Program-made: the position numbers and the translations under genes
The notes under the pieces: model-generated
The model's database searches: none
What the model saw: the letters and a program-made list of their open reading frames with translations, nothing else
What the model was told of the DNA's origin: nothing
Assembly: GCA_011390035.1 (NCBI GenBank)
Contig: JAABTE010000175.1
Coordinates: forward strand, 1-5,842
Length of the DNA stretch: 5,842 nucleotides
Origin: Desulfobacteraceae bacterium
Lineage (GTDB): Bacteria > Desulfobacterota > Desulfobacteria > Desulfobacterales > JAABSP01
Reading direction: 5' to 3'
In this document: one piece after another, positions 1 through 5,775 of the stretch
Layout: every line of letters begins with the position of its first letter
Numbering within the stretch: position 1 is the first letter of the stretch

Positions 1-1
1 C

Positions 2-1198
2 TACCGGCTCGCCCAGCAGGGGAAGGCGCGGGGCCGGGATCTGCATGAGGGGGCCCTGTTTCCCCTGGAATGGGTGGACATCCGGCTGGCGGATCATCCG
101 GATTTCCAGATCCCGCCCCCCGACCCGGAGCTGACGGCCCAGGTGCGCCGGTTTCTGGGGCGGGAGGCGGACCGATACGGCGTCACCGTACTCGATCTGA
201 CGGATCGGGACAACCCGCGATACGCGGCCCACAGGCCCGATGCCAGCTTCAACCCCGGCAGCGTGGGCAAGCTGATGGTGGGGCTGGCGCTCTTTCAGTC
301 CCTGGCAGACGCCTGGCCGGATGACGCCGAGGCCCGCCTGAAGATCCTTCGCGATTCTCAAATGACGGCCGACGCGTTCATCCAAAGCGATCATCACACC
401 GTGCCCATATGGGAGCCGGGGTGGAACAAGATCGTCACTCGTCCCCTGCGCATCGGAGACACCGGCAACATCTTCATGTTTCTGGACTACATGCTGTCTG
501 CCTCCTCCAACGCCTCTGCCAGCATGGTGCTGCGCGAAGCCATGCTTATCCGTCATTTCGGGCGCCGGTACCCGGTGGACGAGGCGCAAATCGACGCCTT
601 CTTCAGGGACACGCCCAGAAGCGAGCTGTCGGACCTGCTCAAGACCACCCTCCATGATCCGGCCGCCCGCAACGGGCTGGACCCGGAGCAACTGCGTCAG
701 GGAGGCTTTTTTACCTGGAAGGGCAAGCGGACGGCGCCGGGCAAGAACAGCTACGGCAACGCGGGGGAGCTGATGCGCTTTCTGGTGGCGATGGAAAAGG
801 GGCAACTGGTGGACGAATTTTCAAGCCGGGAATATAAGCGGCTCCTGTACCTGACCCAGCGCCGCATACGTTACGCCTACGCGCCGGAGCTGCATGACCA
901 GGGGGTCTATTTCAAGTCCGGATCATTGTACAAATGCCGGGCGGAGGGCGGATTCAAATGCGGCAAGTACAAGGGAAATGTCTATAATATGATGAATTCG
1001 GTGGCCATCATCGAATCGCCCCCCACGCGGGAGCCCCAACTGTATTATCTGGCGGTGGTGATGTCCAATGTGCTGCGAAAGAACTCCGCCTGGGTTCATT
1101 CGACCCTGGGCGGAAAGATCCATGAGCTGATGGAGTCGCTCCATCCGGAAGCGCCCGCCGCGCCGGAAAGGGCTTCGGGCGCGGAGGCCGGCGATTGA
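2..1198 (+). CDS. Serine hydrolase, class A beta-lactamase-like fold (5' end outside window)
   Basis: The frame is open from the window edge and ends at TGA 1196-1198. A GTG at 74 is a possible start, but no Shine-Dalgarno precedes it and the frame stays open upstream, so the true start probably lies outside. Counting from GTG 74 as residue 1, the penicillin-recognising motifs appear in order: S-V-G-K at 63-66 (nucleophile Ser codon 260-262, general base Lys66), S-S-N at 144-146 (equivalent to SDN), and K-S-G at 281-283. The segment before the nucleophile (VTVLDLTD) resembles the matching strand of the second hydrolase at 1258-2184, so the two are probably distant paralogues. No ExxLN omega-loop glutamate is seen, which argues against efficient beta-lactam hydrolysis. 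A Cys-containing insert (Cys288 and Cys296) directly follows the KSG strand. The C-terminus is Ala/Glu-rich and probably disordered. The fold assignment is fairly secure; substrate and location are unknown. Confidence 0.75.
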   Translation, partial: YRLAQQGKARGRDLHEGALFPLEWVDIRLADHPDFQIPPPDPELTAQVRRFLGREADRYGVTVLDLTDRDNPRYAAHRPDASFNPGSVGKLMVGLALFQSLADAWPDDAEARLKILRDSQMTADAFIQSDHHTVPIWEPGWNKIVTRPLRIGDTGNIFMFLDYMLSASSNASASMVLREAMLIRHFGRRYPVDEAQIDAFFRDTPRSELSDLLKTTLHDPAARNGLDPEQLRQGGFFTWKGKRTAPGKNSYGNAGELMRFLVAMEKGQLVDEFSSREYKRLLYLTQRRIRYAYAPELHDQGVYFKSGSLYKCRAEGGFKCGKYKGNVYNMMNSVAIIESPPTREPQLYYLAVVMSNVLRKNSAWVHSTLGGKIHELMESLHPEAPAAPERASGAEAGD

Positions 1199-1221
1199 TC
1201 GATGGCCGGGCGGGCGTTAAT

Positions 1222-1253
1222 CGGCAACGGCCCCGGGGCGGTCGCGTTCGCCG
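1222..1253. terminator. Possible stem-loop between two convergent genes
   Basis: CGGCAACG (1222-1229) pairs with CGTTCGCCG (1245-1253) as an 8-bp stem with one bulged C. The loop contains a perfect 10-bp palindrome, GCCCCGGGGC (1230-1239). It sits in the 59-bp gap between the two converging hydrolase genes, where a bidirectional terminator would be expected. No T-run follows on either strand, so intrinsic terminator function is uncertain, and GC-rich DNA produces such stems by chance. Confidence 0.22.
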
Positions 1254-1257
1254 GGCG

Positions 1258-2184
1258 CTATCGGCTTTTGGATGGCTTACCGGCGGCCATGTAAATCTCC
1301 GGATGATGAATCAGATCGTCCATGGCCACGATGAGCCGGGGGAACCAGCCGCCCGCGCCGGCGTCGGCGGCCAGGGCCGCGGCGATGTATCGCCGGCCGT
1401 CCCGCTCCACGATGGCGCTGTCGGCGTGGTACTGGCGCCAGGTGCCCGACTTTCTGAAGATCTTCGACCCGGGGCGGCTGACCTGAAGGCCCTTGACAAA
1501 CTTGTGGGGAATGGCCGGATCCCCCATAATCGCCTTCATCTGGCGGCTGTGTTCCGGCGACACGAGGCGCCCCGTCTCCAGCAGATAGTAAAAGCGGGCC
1601 ACCTGAAGCACCGTGGCGCCGTGGGACAGATGGGCCAGGGGGTCGCGCTTCCAGGCGCCGGCGCGGCCGTAATCCTTGCCCACCCAGAGCCCGCCCTTAT
1701 GGGCCGGATCGTACAGCTTGTACCGGGCGGACTGGAGCAGCTTGGCCAGGTAGGGCTTGCCCACCCGGTTGAGGATCTCGGTGGCGCAGTGGTTGCTGGA
1801 ATTGCGGATCATGCGGGTGATTTTTTCCATGGTGTCGGCATCCGCGGGAAGGGCGCCGCATGCTATCCGGTCGAAGGCGCCCAGCAGGATGGCGATCTTG
1901 GGAAGGCTGGCGGCATAGAGCATGGTGTCGCCGTTGACCGCGCCCATGCGTGGGGCGCGGGGATCGGTGATGTCCACCAGGGCCACCGCCAGTTGGCCGG
2001 CGCCGGCCGGGCCGGAAAGCCCCAGGGACTGGATGGCCCGTTCCAGGCCGACCTGAAGGGCCTCGTCGCCGCTGGCCCGCAGATCGGGCCAAGGGGACCG
2101 CTCATCGGCGGCCGCGACGGGTCCGTTAAAGAGGAAAAGACACAAAACCAGAATCGACAATGGAAGAATATGGCTCTGTTTCAT
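1258..2184 (-). CDS. Exported serine hydrolase, class A beta-lactamase-like (PBP-like active site)
   Basis: Complete 308-residue protein. The N-terminus is a classical Sec signal peptide: Lys2, a hydrophobic core at about 6-19, then an A-A-A site with probable cleavage near residue 26, so the product is likely periplasmic. Cys15 lies inside the hydrophobic core without a proper lipobox, so it is probably not a lipoprotein. Active-site motifs are S-L-P-K at 93-96 (Ser93 nucleophile, Lys96 base), S-S-N at 129-131 and K-S-G-T at 245-248. Spacing and length fit the Beta-lactamase2 type of domain. The region between SSN and the helix near 190-205 has no ExxLN glutamate, so a stable acyl-enzyme, transpeptidase/carboxypeptidase-like or esterase role is more likely than beta-lactamase. 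The ATG at 2182-2184 is preceded by AAGGAG 13 nt upstream. It is divergent from the transporter gene and convergent with the other hydrolase. The precise substrate cannot be told from sequence. Confidence 0.85.
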   Translation of the reverse strand: MKQSHILPLSILVLCLFLFNGPVAAADERSPWPDLRASGDEALQVGLERAIQSLGLSGPAGAGQLAVALVDITDPRAPRMGAVNGDTMLYAASLPKIAILLGAFDRIACGALPADADTMEKITRMIRNSSNHCATEILNRVGKPYLAKLLQSARYKLYDPAHKGGLWVGKDYGRAGAWKRDPLAHLSHGATVLQVARFYYLLETGRLVSPEHSRQMKAIMGDPAIPHKFVKGLQVSRPGSKIFRKSGTWRQYHADSAIVERDGRRYIAAALAADAGAGGWFPRLIVAMDDLIHHPEIYMAAGKPSKSR

Positions 2185-2197
2185 TTTAAAAAAGCAA

Positions 2198-2203
2198 CTC
2201 CTT
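2198..2203 (-). promoter_or_regulatory. Ribosome binding site of the exported serine hydrolase
   Basis: On the - strand this reads AAGGAG, complementary to the 16S 3' end. Its 13-nt spacing to the ATG at 2184 is longer than the usual 5-9 nt, with an A/T-rich spacer. It supports the start codon that keeps the full signal peptide. No better start/SD pair is seen nearby. Confidence 0.6.
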
Positions 2204-2216
2204 TTGTATTGAATTC

Positions 2217-2268
2217 CACAGTATCGCGCTTGACGGCGTTGAAAGATACTGTATTTGAGGCTACTGTG
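2217..2268. promoter_or_regulatory. TACTGT half-site cluster, possible operator in divergent intergenic region
   Basis: Three copies of the hexamer TACTGT lie in this 52-bp stretch: inverted at 2218-2223 (ACAGTA), direct at 2247-2252 and direct at 2262-2267. The first two extend to a perfect 8-bp inverted repeat, ACAGTATC (2218-2225) and GATACTGT (2245-2252), separated by 19 bp. The first and third form a 7-bp inverted pair, CACAGTA/TACTGTG. The last copy ends just before the -35 box of the transporter promoter. This arrangement suggests binding of a dimeric regulator acting on one or both divergent genes. The regulator is unknown, and the inverted repeat could instead be an RNA hairpin in the hydrolase leader. 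Confidence 0.4.
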
Positions 2269-2298
2269 TTGACCCCATTGAATATAAAACTATATAAC
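2269..2298 (+). promoter_or_regulatory. Sigma70-like promoter of the TLC-like transporter gene
   Basis: TTGACC (2269-2274) matches the -35 consensus at 5 of 6 positions. TATAAC (2293-2298) matches the -10 consensus at 5 of 6 with an 18-bp spacer; overlapping TATATA gives a 16-bp spacer. The region is strikingly AT-rich compared with its surroundings. Transcription would start near 2303-2307, leaving a leader of only about 10-14 nt before ATG 2317. No equally convincing promoter was found for the divergent hydrolase gene. Confidence 0.5.
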
Positions 2299-2316
2299 AG
2301 CCGCCCGGCCTTGTAA

Positions 2317-3624
2317 ATGATAAATTTGCTTAAGATAAGATCCGCCACATGCTATCGCCGAAATCTGGCCCTGCGCTCCCTTCCGGCGCGGGGCGGCTTC
2401 ATGTTCGCCAACTTCTGGCTGATCGTGATGGTGATCTACCAGCTAAAGCCGGTGAGCCGTTCCCTTTTCATCAGCGATATGGGGGCGCACCAGCTACCCT
2501 GGGTCTGGATCGGCAGCGCCGCGGCCATGGGATTGTTCCTTCCCTTTTACAACCGGCTCATCCGGCGCGCCAGCGGCCGGCAGGTGGCGCTCGGCTCCTG
2601 CCTGCTCATCTGCGCCATGCTGGTGGGCTTTCGCTGGGCGATGGCCGGGGCTGATCCGGCGGTGTCCGTGGCCTTTTACATCTTCGTTGACCTGATCAGC
2701 GTGGTCATCGTGGAGCAATTCTGGAGCCTGTGCAACGCCATTTACGACACAGACGAGGGAATGTGCTGGTACGGGATTATCGGAACGGGCGGCCTGATGG
2801 GGGGCATGACCGGCGGCGCCGGCGCCGCGGCGCTGATCCATTACACGTCCCTTAAAACCCTGGACCTGCTGCTGGTGGCCGCCGGGCTGGTGCTGCTGCT
2901 CTTTGCGCTCACCTGGCTCATGAGCCGGTTCGGCATCTACTGCTCCGTGGACCGGGCCTACCGGCGAACGCCAATCCCAAGGGCCGCCTGGCGGGTGCTC
3001 CTGGGCAACCATTACCTGATGCTGGTGGCGGGCATCCTGATGCTGAGCCAGCTCGCGGCGCCCATCGTGGAGTATCAGTTTCTCAACACCGTGGCCCGCC
3101 GGTTCGAGGGGGTGGAGGCGCGCACGGCCTTTCTGTCCATGTTCTTCGGGATGCTGGGGCTGGTGTCGATTCTGATCAACCTGGCGCTCACGCCCATCAT
3201 CCATCGCCGGCTCGGGGTGATTACAGGGCTGTTTTTTCAGCCGCTGGCCCTGGCCGTCTGCTCGTTTTTCTTTTTCCTCCACCCTACGGTGATCATGGCG
3301 GCGGCCACCAAGATCACGGACCGGGGGCTGGCCAATTCCATCAACCGGGTGTCCCGGGAGCTGCTTTATGTGCCCATAAACCCGGTGCTTGTCTATCCGT
3401 TGAAAAGCCTGATCGACATGTTCGGCTTTCGACTTTTCAAGGTCTTCGGCGCGCTGGTCATCCTGGTGGTGACGCGATGGCTGCCGGTCCAGCTTTCATT
3501 GGACCGGCTGTCCATCTTCATCATGGCCGTCTGCGTCGTCTGGACCCTGCTGGTGATGGATCTGCGGGAGCATTACCGACGACTGATCCGGCGGGTCAAG
3601 GCGGCGCGGACGACCGACAATTAG
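2317..3624 (+). CDS. TLC/NTT-like (ADP/ATP carrier-type) MFS membrane transporter
   Basis: 435-residue polytopic inner-membrane protein with about 11-12 hydrophobic segments (roughly 29-45, 60-78, 89-108, 117-137, 150-173, 183-203, 228-250, 270-293, 299-321, 372-388 and 396-415). Recognisable family-type features are the first helix ending Y-Q-L-K-P-V-S-R (41-48), a Gly-rich helix after D-T-D-E-G (144-148; GIIGTGGLMGG at 153-163), and the segment R-E-L-L-Y-V-P-I-N followed by K-S-L-I-D (348-367). These resemble the nucleotide transporters of rickettsiae, chlamydiae and plastids and their poorly characterised homologues in free-living bacteria, so nucleotide exchange is not established here. 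ATG 2317 lacks a Shine-Dalgarno. Met29 (2401) is the next in-frame ATG but would start at the edge of the first helix, so 2317 is preferred. The gene converges with trpA. The family call is moderately sure; the substrate is unknown. Confidence 0.7.
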   Translation: MINLLKIRSATCYRRNLALRSLPARGGFMFANFWLIVMVIYQLKPVSRSLFISDMGAHQLPWVWIGSAAAMGLFLPFYNRLIRRASGRQVALGSCLLICAMLVGFRWAMAGADPAVSVAFYIFVDLISVVIVEQFWSLCNAIYDTDEGMCWYGIIGTGGLMGGMTGGAGAAALIHYTSLKTLDLLLVAAGLVLLLFALTWLMSRFGIYCSVDRAYRRTPIPRAAWRVLLGNHYLMLVAGILMLSQLAAPIVEYQFLNTVARRFEGVEARTAFLSMFFGMLGLVSILINLALTPIIHRRLGVITGLFFQPLALAVCSFFFFLHPTVIMAAATKITDRGLANSINRVSRELLYVPINPVLVYPLKSLIDMFGFRLFKVFGALVILVVTRWLPVQLSLDRLSIFIMAVCVVWTLLVMDLREHYRRLIRRVKAARTTDN

Positions 3625-3640
3625 CAACGGCGGCGCCGAT

Positions 3641-4441
3641 TCATATAACCGTCGCCTTCTTGTATTTTTTGACGGCGCTCCCGACAATGCCCGGCAGGTC
3701 GTCATGATCCAGGTTTTCCTCGATGATCCGCTCGAACGCCGAGCCGATCACCACCCCGTCTGCCACCTTCGCCACGGCGGCCACGTCCTGTTCCGTGGAG
3801 ATGCCGAAACCAACACAGACCGGCAGGTCCGATATTGATTTTACGGCGGCGGCATGGCGGCCGATGTCCGCGGTGTCCAGCCCGTCGGACCCGGTGACGC
3901 CGGTTTTGGAAATCAGATACAGGAAACCGGAGGCGGACGCGGCGATGGCGCGCATTCGATCGGGGGGAGTGGTGGGCGCCAGCAGTCGCACCAGGGCCAG
4001 ATCGTTTCCGGGCCAGGCGTCGGTCAGCTCGGCCGATTCCTCGGGAGGCAGGTCCACCAGAAGAACCCCATCGGCGCCGGCGGCCAGGGCGTCGGTGTAA
4101 AAGCGGGCGCCGCCGTAAGCCAGGATCGGGTTGTAGTAGCTGAACAAAATGATGGGGATATCGGCGCTTTTTCGAATGACGGCCGTCATCTCCAGAACGA
4201 CGGACAGCCGGCAACCCGCCGCCAGCGCCCGCTGGGAAGATCGCTGGATGACCGGCCCGTCGGCCGTCGGGTCTGAAAAGGGCACGCCCAGCTCCAGAAT
4301 ATCGAGGCCGGCGTCGCACATGCGCTTAATGATTTCCAGGGATCGGGGGATGCTGGGGTCTCCGGCGGAGACAAAGCCGACAAGGGCTTTTTCGCCCCGC
4401 TCGGAGAGGCGATGGAAGCGGTTTTTTATGCGTTGGGTCAT
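3641..4441 (-). CDS. trpA: Tryptophan synthase alpha subunit
   Basis: 266-residue (beta/alpha)8-barrel protein of normal family length. It cleaves indole-3-glycerol phosphate to indole and glyceraldehyde 3-phosphate, and indole passes through a tunnel to TrpB. Visible motifs: GFVSAGDP at 22-29, the catalytic signature ELGVPFSDPTADGP at 50-63 with Glu50 and Asp61 (Glu49 and Asp60 in the Salmonella enzyme), YYNP at 102-105, the loop-6 region GVTG at 181-184, and the phosphate-binding VGFGIS (210-215) and GSA (233-235). All key residues are present. ATG 4441 is chosen because AAGAGGA lies 5 nt upstream and the protein then begins as TrpA usually does. The frame remains open to an ATG at 4549 that overlaps the trpB stop, which would add 36 charged residues encoded by a tandem repeat. 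It is cytosolic and co-directional with trpB, probably co-transcribed. Confidence 0.97.
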   Translation of the reverse strand: MTQRIKNRFHRLSERGEKALVGFVSAGDPSIPRSLEIIKRMCDAGLDILELGVPFSDPTADGPVIQRSSQRALAAGCRLSVVLEMTAVIRKSADIPIILFSYYNPILAYGGARFYTDALAAGADGVLLVDLPPEESAELTDAWPGNDLALVRLLAPTTPPDRMRAIAASASGFLYLISKTGVTGSDGLDTADIGRHAAAVKSISDLPVCVGFGISTEQDVAAVAKVADGVVIGSAFERIIEENLDHDDLPGIVGSAVKKYKKATVI

Positions 4442-4446
4442 GGGTA

Positions 4447-4453
4447 TCCTCTT
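4447..4453 (-). promoter_or_regulatory. Ribosome binding site deciding the trpA start
   Basis: On the - strand this reads AAGAGGA with a 5-nt spacer to ATG 4441. It favours the short TrpA start over the upstream in-frame ATGs at 4489 and 4549, which have weaker or no such site. Confidence 0.7.
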
Positions 4454-4499
4454 GTTTGACGGGTTCGGGGTGTTGTTTGTCTGGTCCATGCGGTCTCTT

Positions 4500-4544
4500 T
4501 TATCCACTCTGTCGACTTTGTCCGCTCTGTCCGCTCCGTCCACT
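4500..4544. repeat. Five degenerate 9-bp tandem repeats between trpB and trpA
   Basis: On the + strand the consecutive units are TTATCCACT, CTGTCGACT, TTGTCCGCT, CTGTCCGCT and CCGTCCACT, with consensus YTGTCCRCT. A possible decayed sixth unit occupies 4491-4499. The array nearly fills the promoter-distal side of the trpB stop and leaves about 58 bp before trpA. Because the unit is 9 bp it preserves reading frame. In the trpA frame on the - strand it encodes a repeated Asp-Arg/Lys-Ala/Val triplet with no stop codon. Confidence 0.85.
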
Positions 4545-4545
4545 G

Positions 4546-5775
4546 TCATCCATGGCTTCGTTCATGCCCGCTTCCGAGATGCTCGGCCACGATGCCAAGA
4601 TCCTTGTCTCCCCGGCCGGACAGGTTGACCAGGATGGACTGGCCCGTTTTCATCTTCGGGGCCTCGATCATGGCCTGGGCTATGGCGTGGGCGCTTTCCA
4701 GGGCTGGGATGATGCCCTCCAGGCGGCTCAGGGCCTGAAATGCCGACAGGGCCTGGGCGTCGGTTATCGATTCATAGCGGGCTCGCCTGAAGTCCTTCAG
4801 GAGGGCGTGCTCGGGACCCACGCCGGGGTAGTCTAGGCCGGCCGAGACGGAGTGGGCCTCCATGATCTGGCCATGGGCGTCTTGGAGGACGTAGGATTTG
4901 GAGCCGTGGAGGACGCCCACGGTGCCGGCGCCCAGGGTGGCGGCGTGCTTGCCGGTTTCGATGCCGGCGCCGGCGGCCTCCACGCCCACCATCTCGACGA
5001 TCGAATCGATGAAGGGGTAAAACAGGCCCATGGCGTTGGAGCCGCCGCCCACGCAGGCGATGAGCATGTCCGGGTCGCCGCCGCGCTGTTCCTTGATTTG
5101 CCGGCGGGCCTCCTCGCCGATCACCTTCTGAAAATCCCGCACCATGGCCGGATACGGGTGGGGGCCGGCCACGGAGCCGATGACGTAGAAGGTGTCTTCC
5201 ACGGCGCCCACCCAGTAGCGCATGGCCTCGTTCATGGCGTCCTTGAGAGTTCCGGCGCCACTGGAAACCGGCACCACCTCTGCGCCCAGAAGGCGCATCC
5301 GCTGCACGTTGGGGGCCTGGCGGCGGATGTCCTCCTTTCCCATGAAAATCTTGCATTCCATGCCGAACAGGGCGGCGGTGGTGGCGGTGGCCACGCCGTG
5401 CTGGCCGGCGCCGGTTTCGGCTATCACCTTTTTCTTGCCCATGCAGTGGGCCAGAAGGGTCTGGCCGAGGGTGTTGTTGATCTTGTGGGCGCCTGTGTGG
5501 GCCAGGTCTTCGCGCTTCAGGTAGATGGCGGCCCCGCCCAGCTCGGCGCTCAGGCGCCGGGCGTGGAAGAGGGGGGTGGGGCGGCCGGTATAGTGGGTCA
5601 GCAGCTCCATGAGCCGGAGCTGGAAATCGGGGTCCGGAAGGTGCTTGCGGTAGGCGGCCTCCAGCTCCAGAAGGGCGGGCATGAGGGTTTCGCCCACATA
5701 TCGGCCGCCATAGGGGCCGAAATGGCCGTTGGCGTCCGGGCAGGCGGCGGGGTCGAGGGTTGGGGCGGTATTCAT
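4546..5775 (-). CDS. trpB: Tryptophan synthase beta subunit (PLP-dependent)
   Basis: 409 residues, a little longer than the enteric protein, with about 11 extra residues at the N-terminus. It condenses indole with L-serine to L-tryptophan in the cytosolic alpha2-beta2 complex. Diagnostic features in order: GPYGGRYVGETLMPAL near 20-35; the PLP lysine Lys98 in HTGAHKINN; AETGAGQHG at 119-127 with Glu120 (Glu109 in Salmonella); the phosphate-binding GGGSNAMG at 243-250; HSVSAGLDYPGVGPEH at 308-323; EGIIPALESAHA at 353-364; and NLSGRGDKD at 384-392 with Ser386 contacting the PLP ring nitrogen. All catalytic residues are intact, and the sequence looks like the classical TrpB1 type. The start is set by AAGGAGGA 7 nt upstream and by a TAATG overlap with the preceding gene. 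It lies directly upstream of trpA. No promoter or attenuator is visible within the window. Confidence 0.98.
   Translation of the reverse strand: MNTAPTLDPAACPDANGHFGPYGGRYVGETLMPALLELEAAYRKHLPDPDFQLRLMELLTHYTGRPTPLFHARRLSAELGGAAIYLKREDLAHTGAHKINNTLGQTLLAHCMGKKKVIAETGAGQHGVATATTAALFGMECKIFMGKEDIRRQAPNVQRMRLLGAEVVPVSSGAGTLKDAMNEAMRYWVGAVEDTFYVIGSVAGPHPYPAMVRDFQKVIGEEARRQIKEQRGGDPDMLIACVGGGSNAMGLFYPFIDSIVEMVGVEAAGAGIETGKHAATLGAGTVGVLHGSKSYVLQDAHGQIMEAHSVSAGLDYPGVGPEHALLKDFRRARYESITDAQALSAFQALSRLEGIIPALESAHAIAQAMIEAPKMKTGQSILVNLSGRGDKDLGIVAEHLGSGHERSHG

Noticed and set aside
1230..1239. Perfect 10-bp palindrome GCCCCGGGGC
   Set aside because: Taken alone it has no loop and no T-run, and is expected by chance in GC-rich sequence; it is kept only as part of a low-confidence stem-loop.
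2218..2252. Inverted repeat as a classical LexA SOS box
   Set aside because: The half-sites are separated by 19 bp instead of the compact CTGT-N8-ACAG layout and are in the opposite orientation; no SOS gene is adjacent.
1195..2316. Long + strand open frame of 373 codons antisense to the exported hydrolase
   Set aside because: Composition is Gly/Ala/His-rich without domains, it lies opposite a gene with a signal peptide and catalytic motifs, and such antisense frames are common in GC-rich DNA.
2494..3282. - strand open frame of 262 codons inside the transporter gene
   Set aside because: The translation is Gln/His/Pro-rich and hydrophilic with no recognisable domain, while the + frame shows regular transmembrane helices.
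4500..4544. CRISPR-like or attachment-site interpretation of the short repeats
   Set aside because: Units are 9 bp, contiguous without spacers and degenerate; there are no cas genes, tRNA or integrase nearby.
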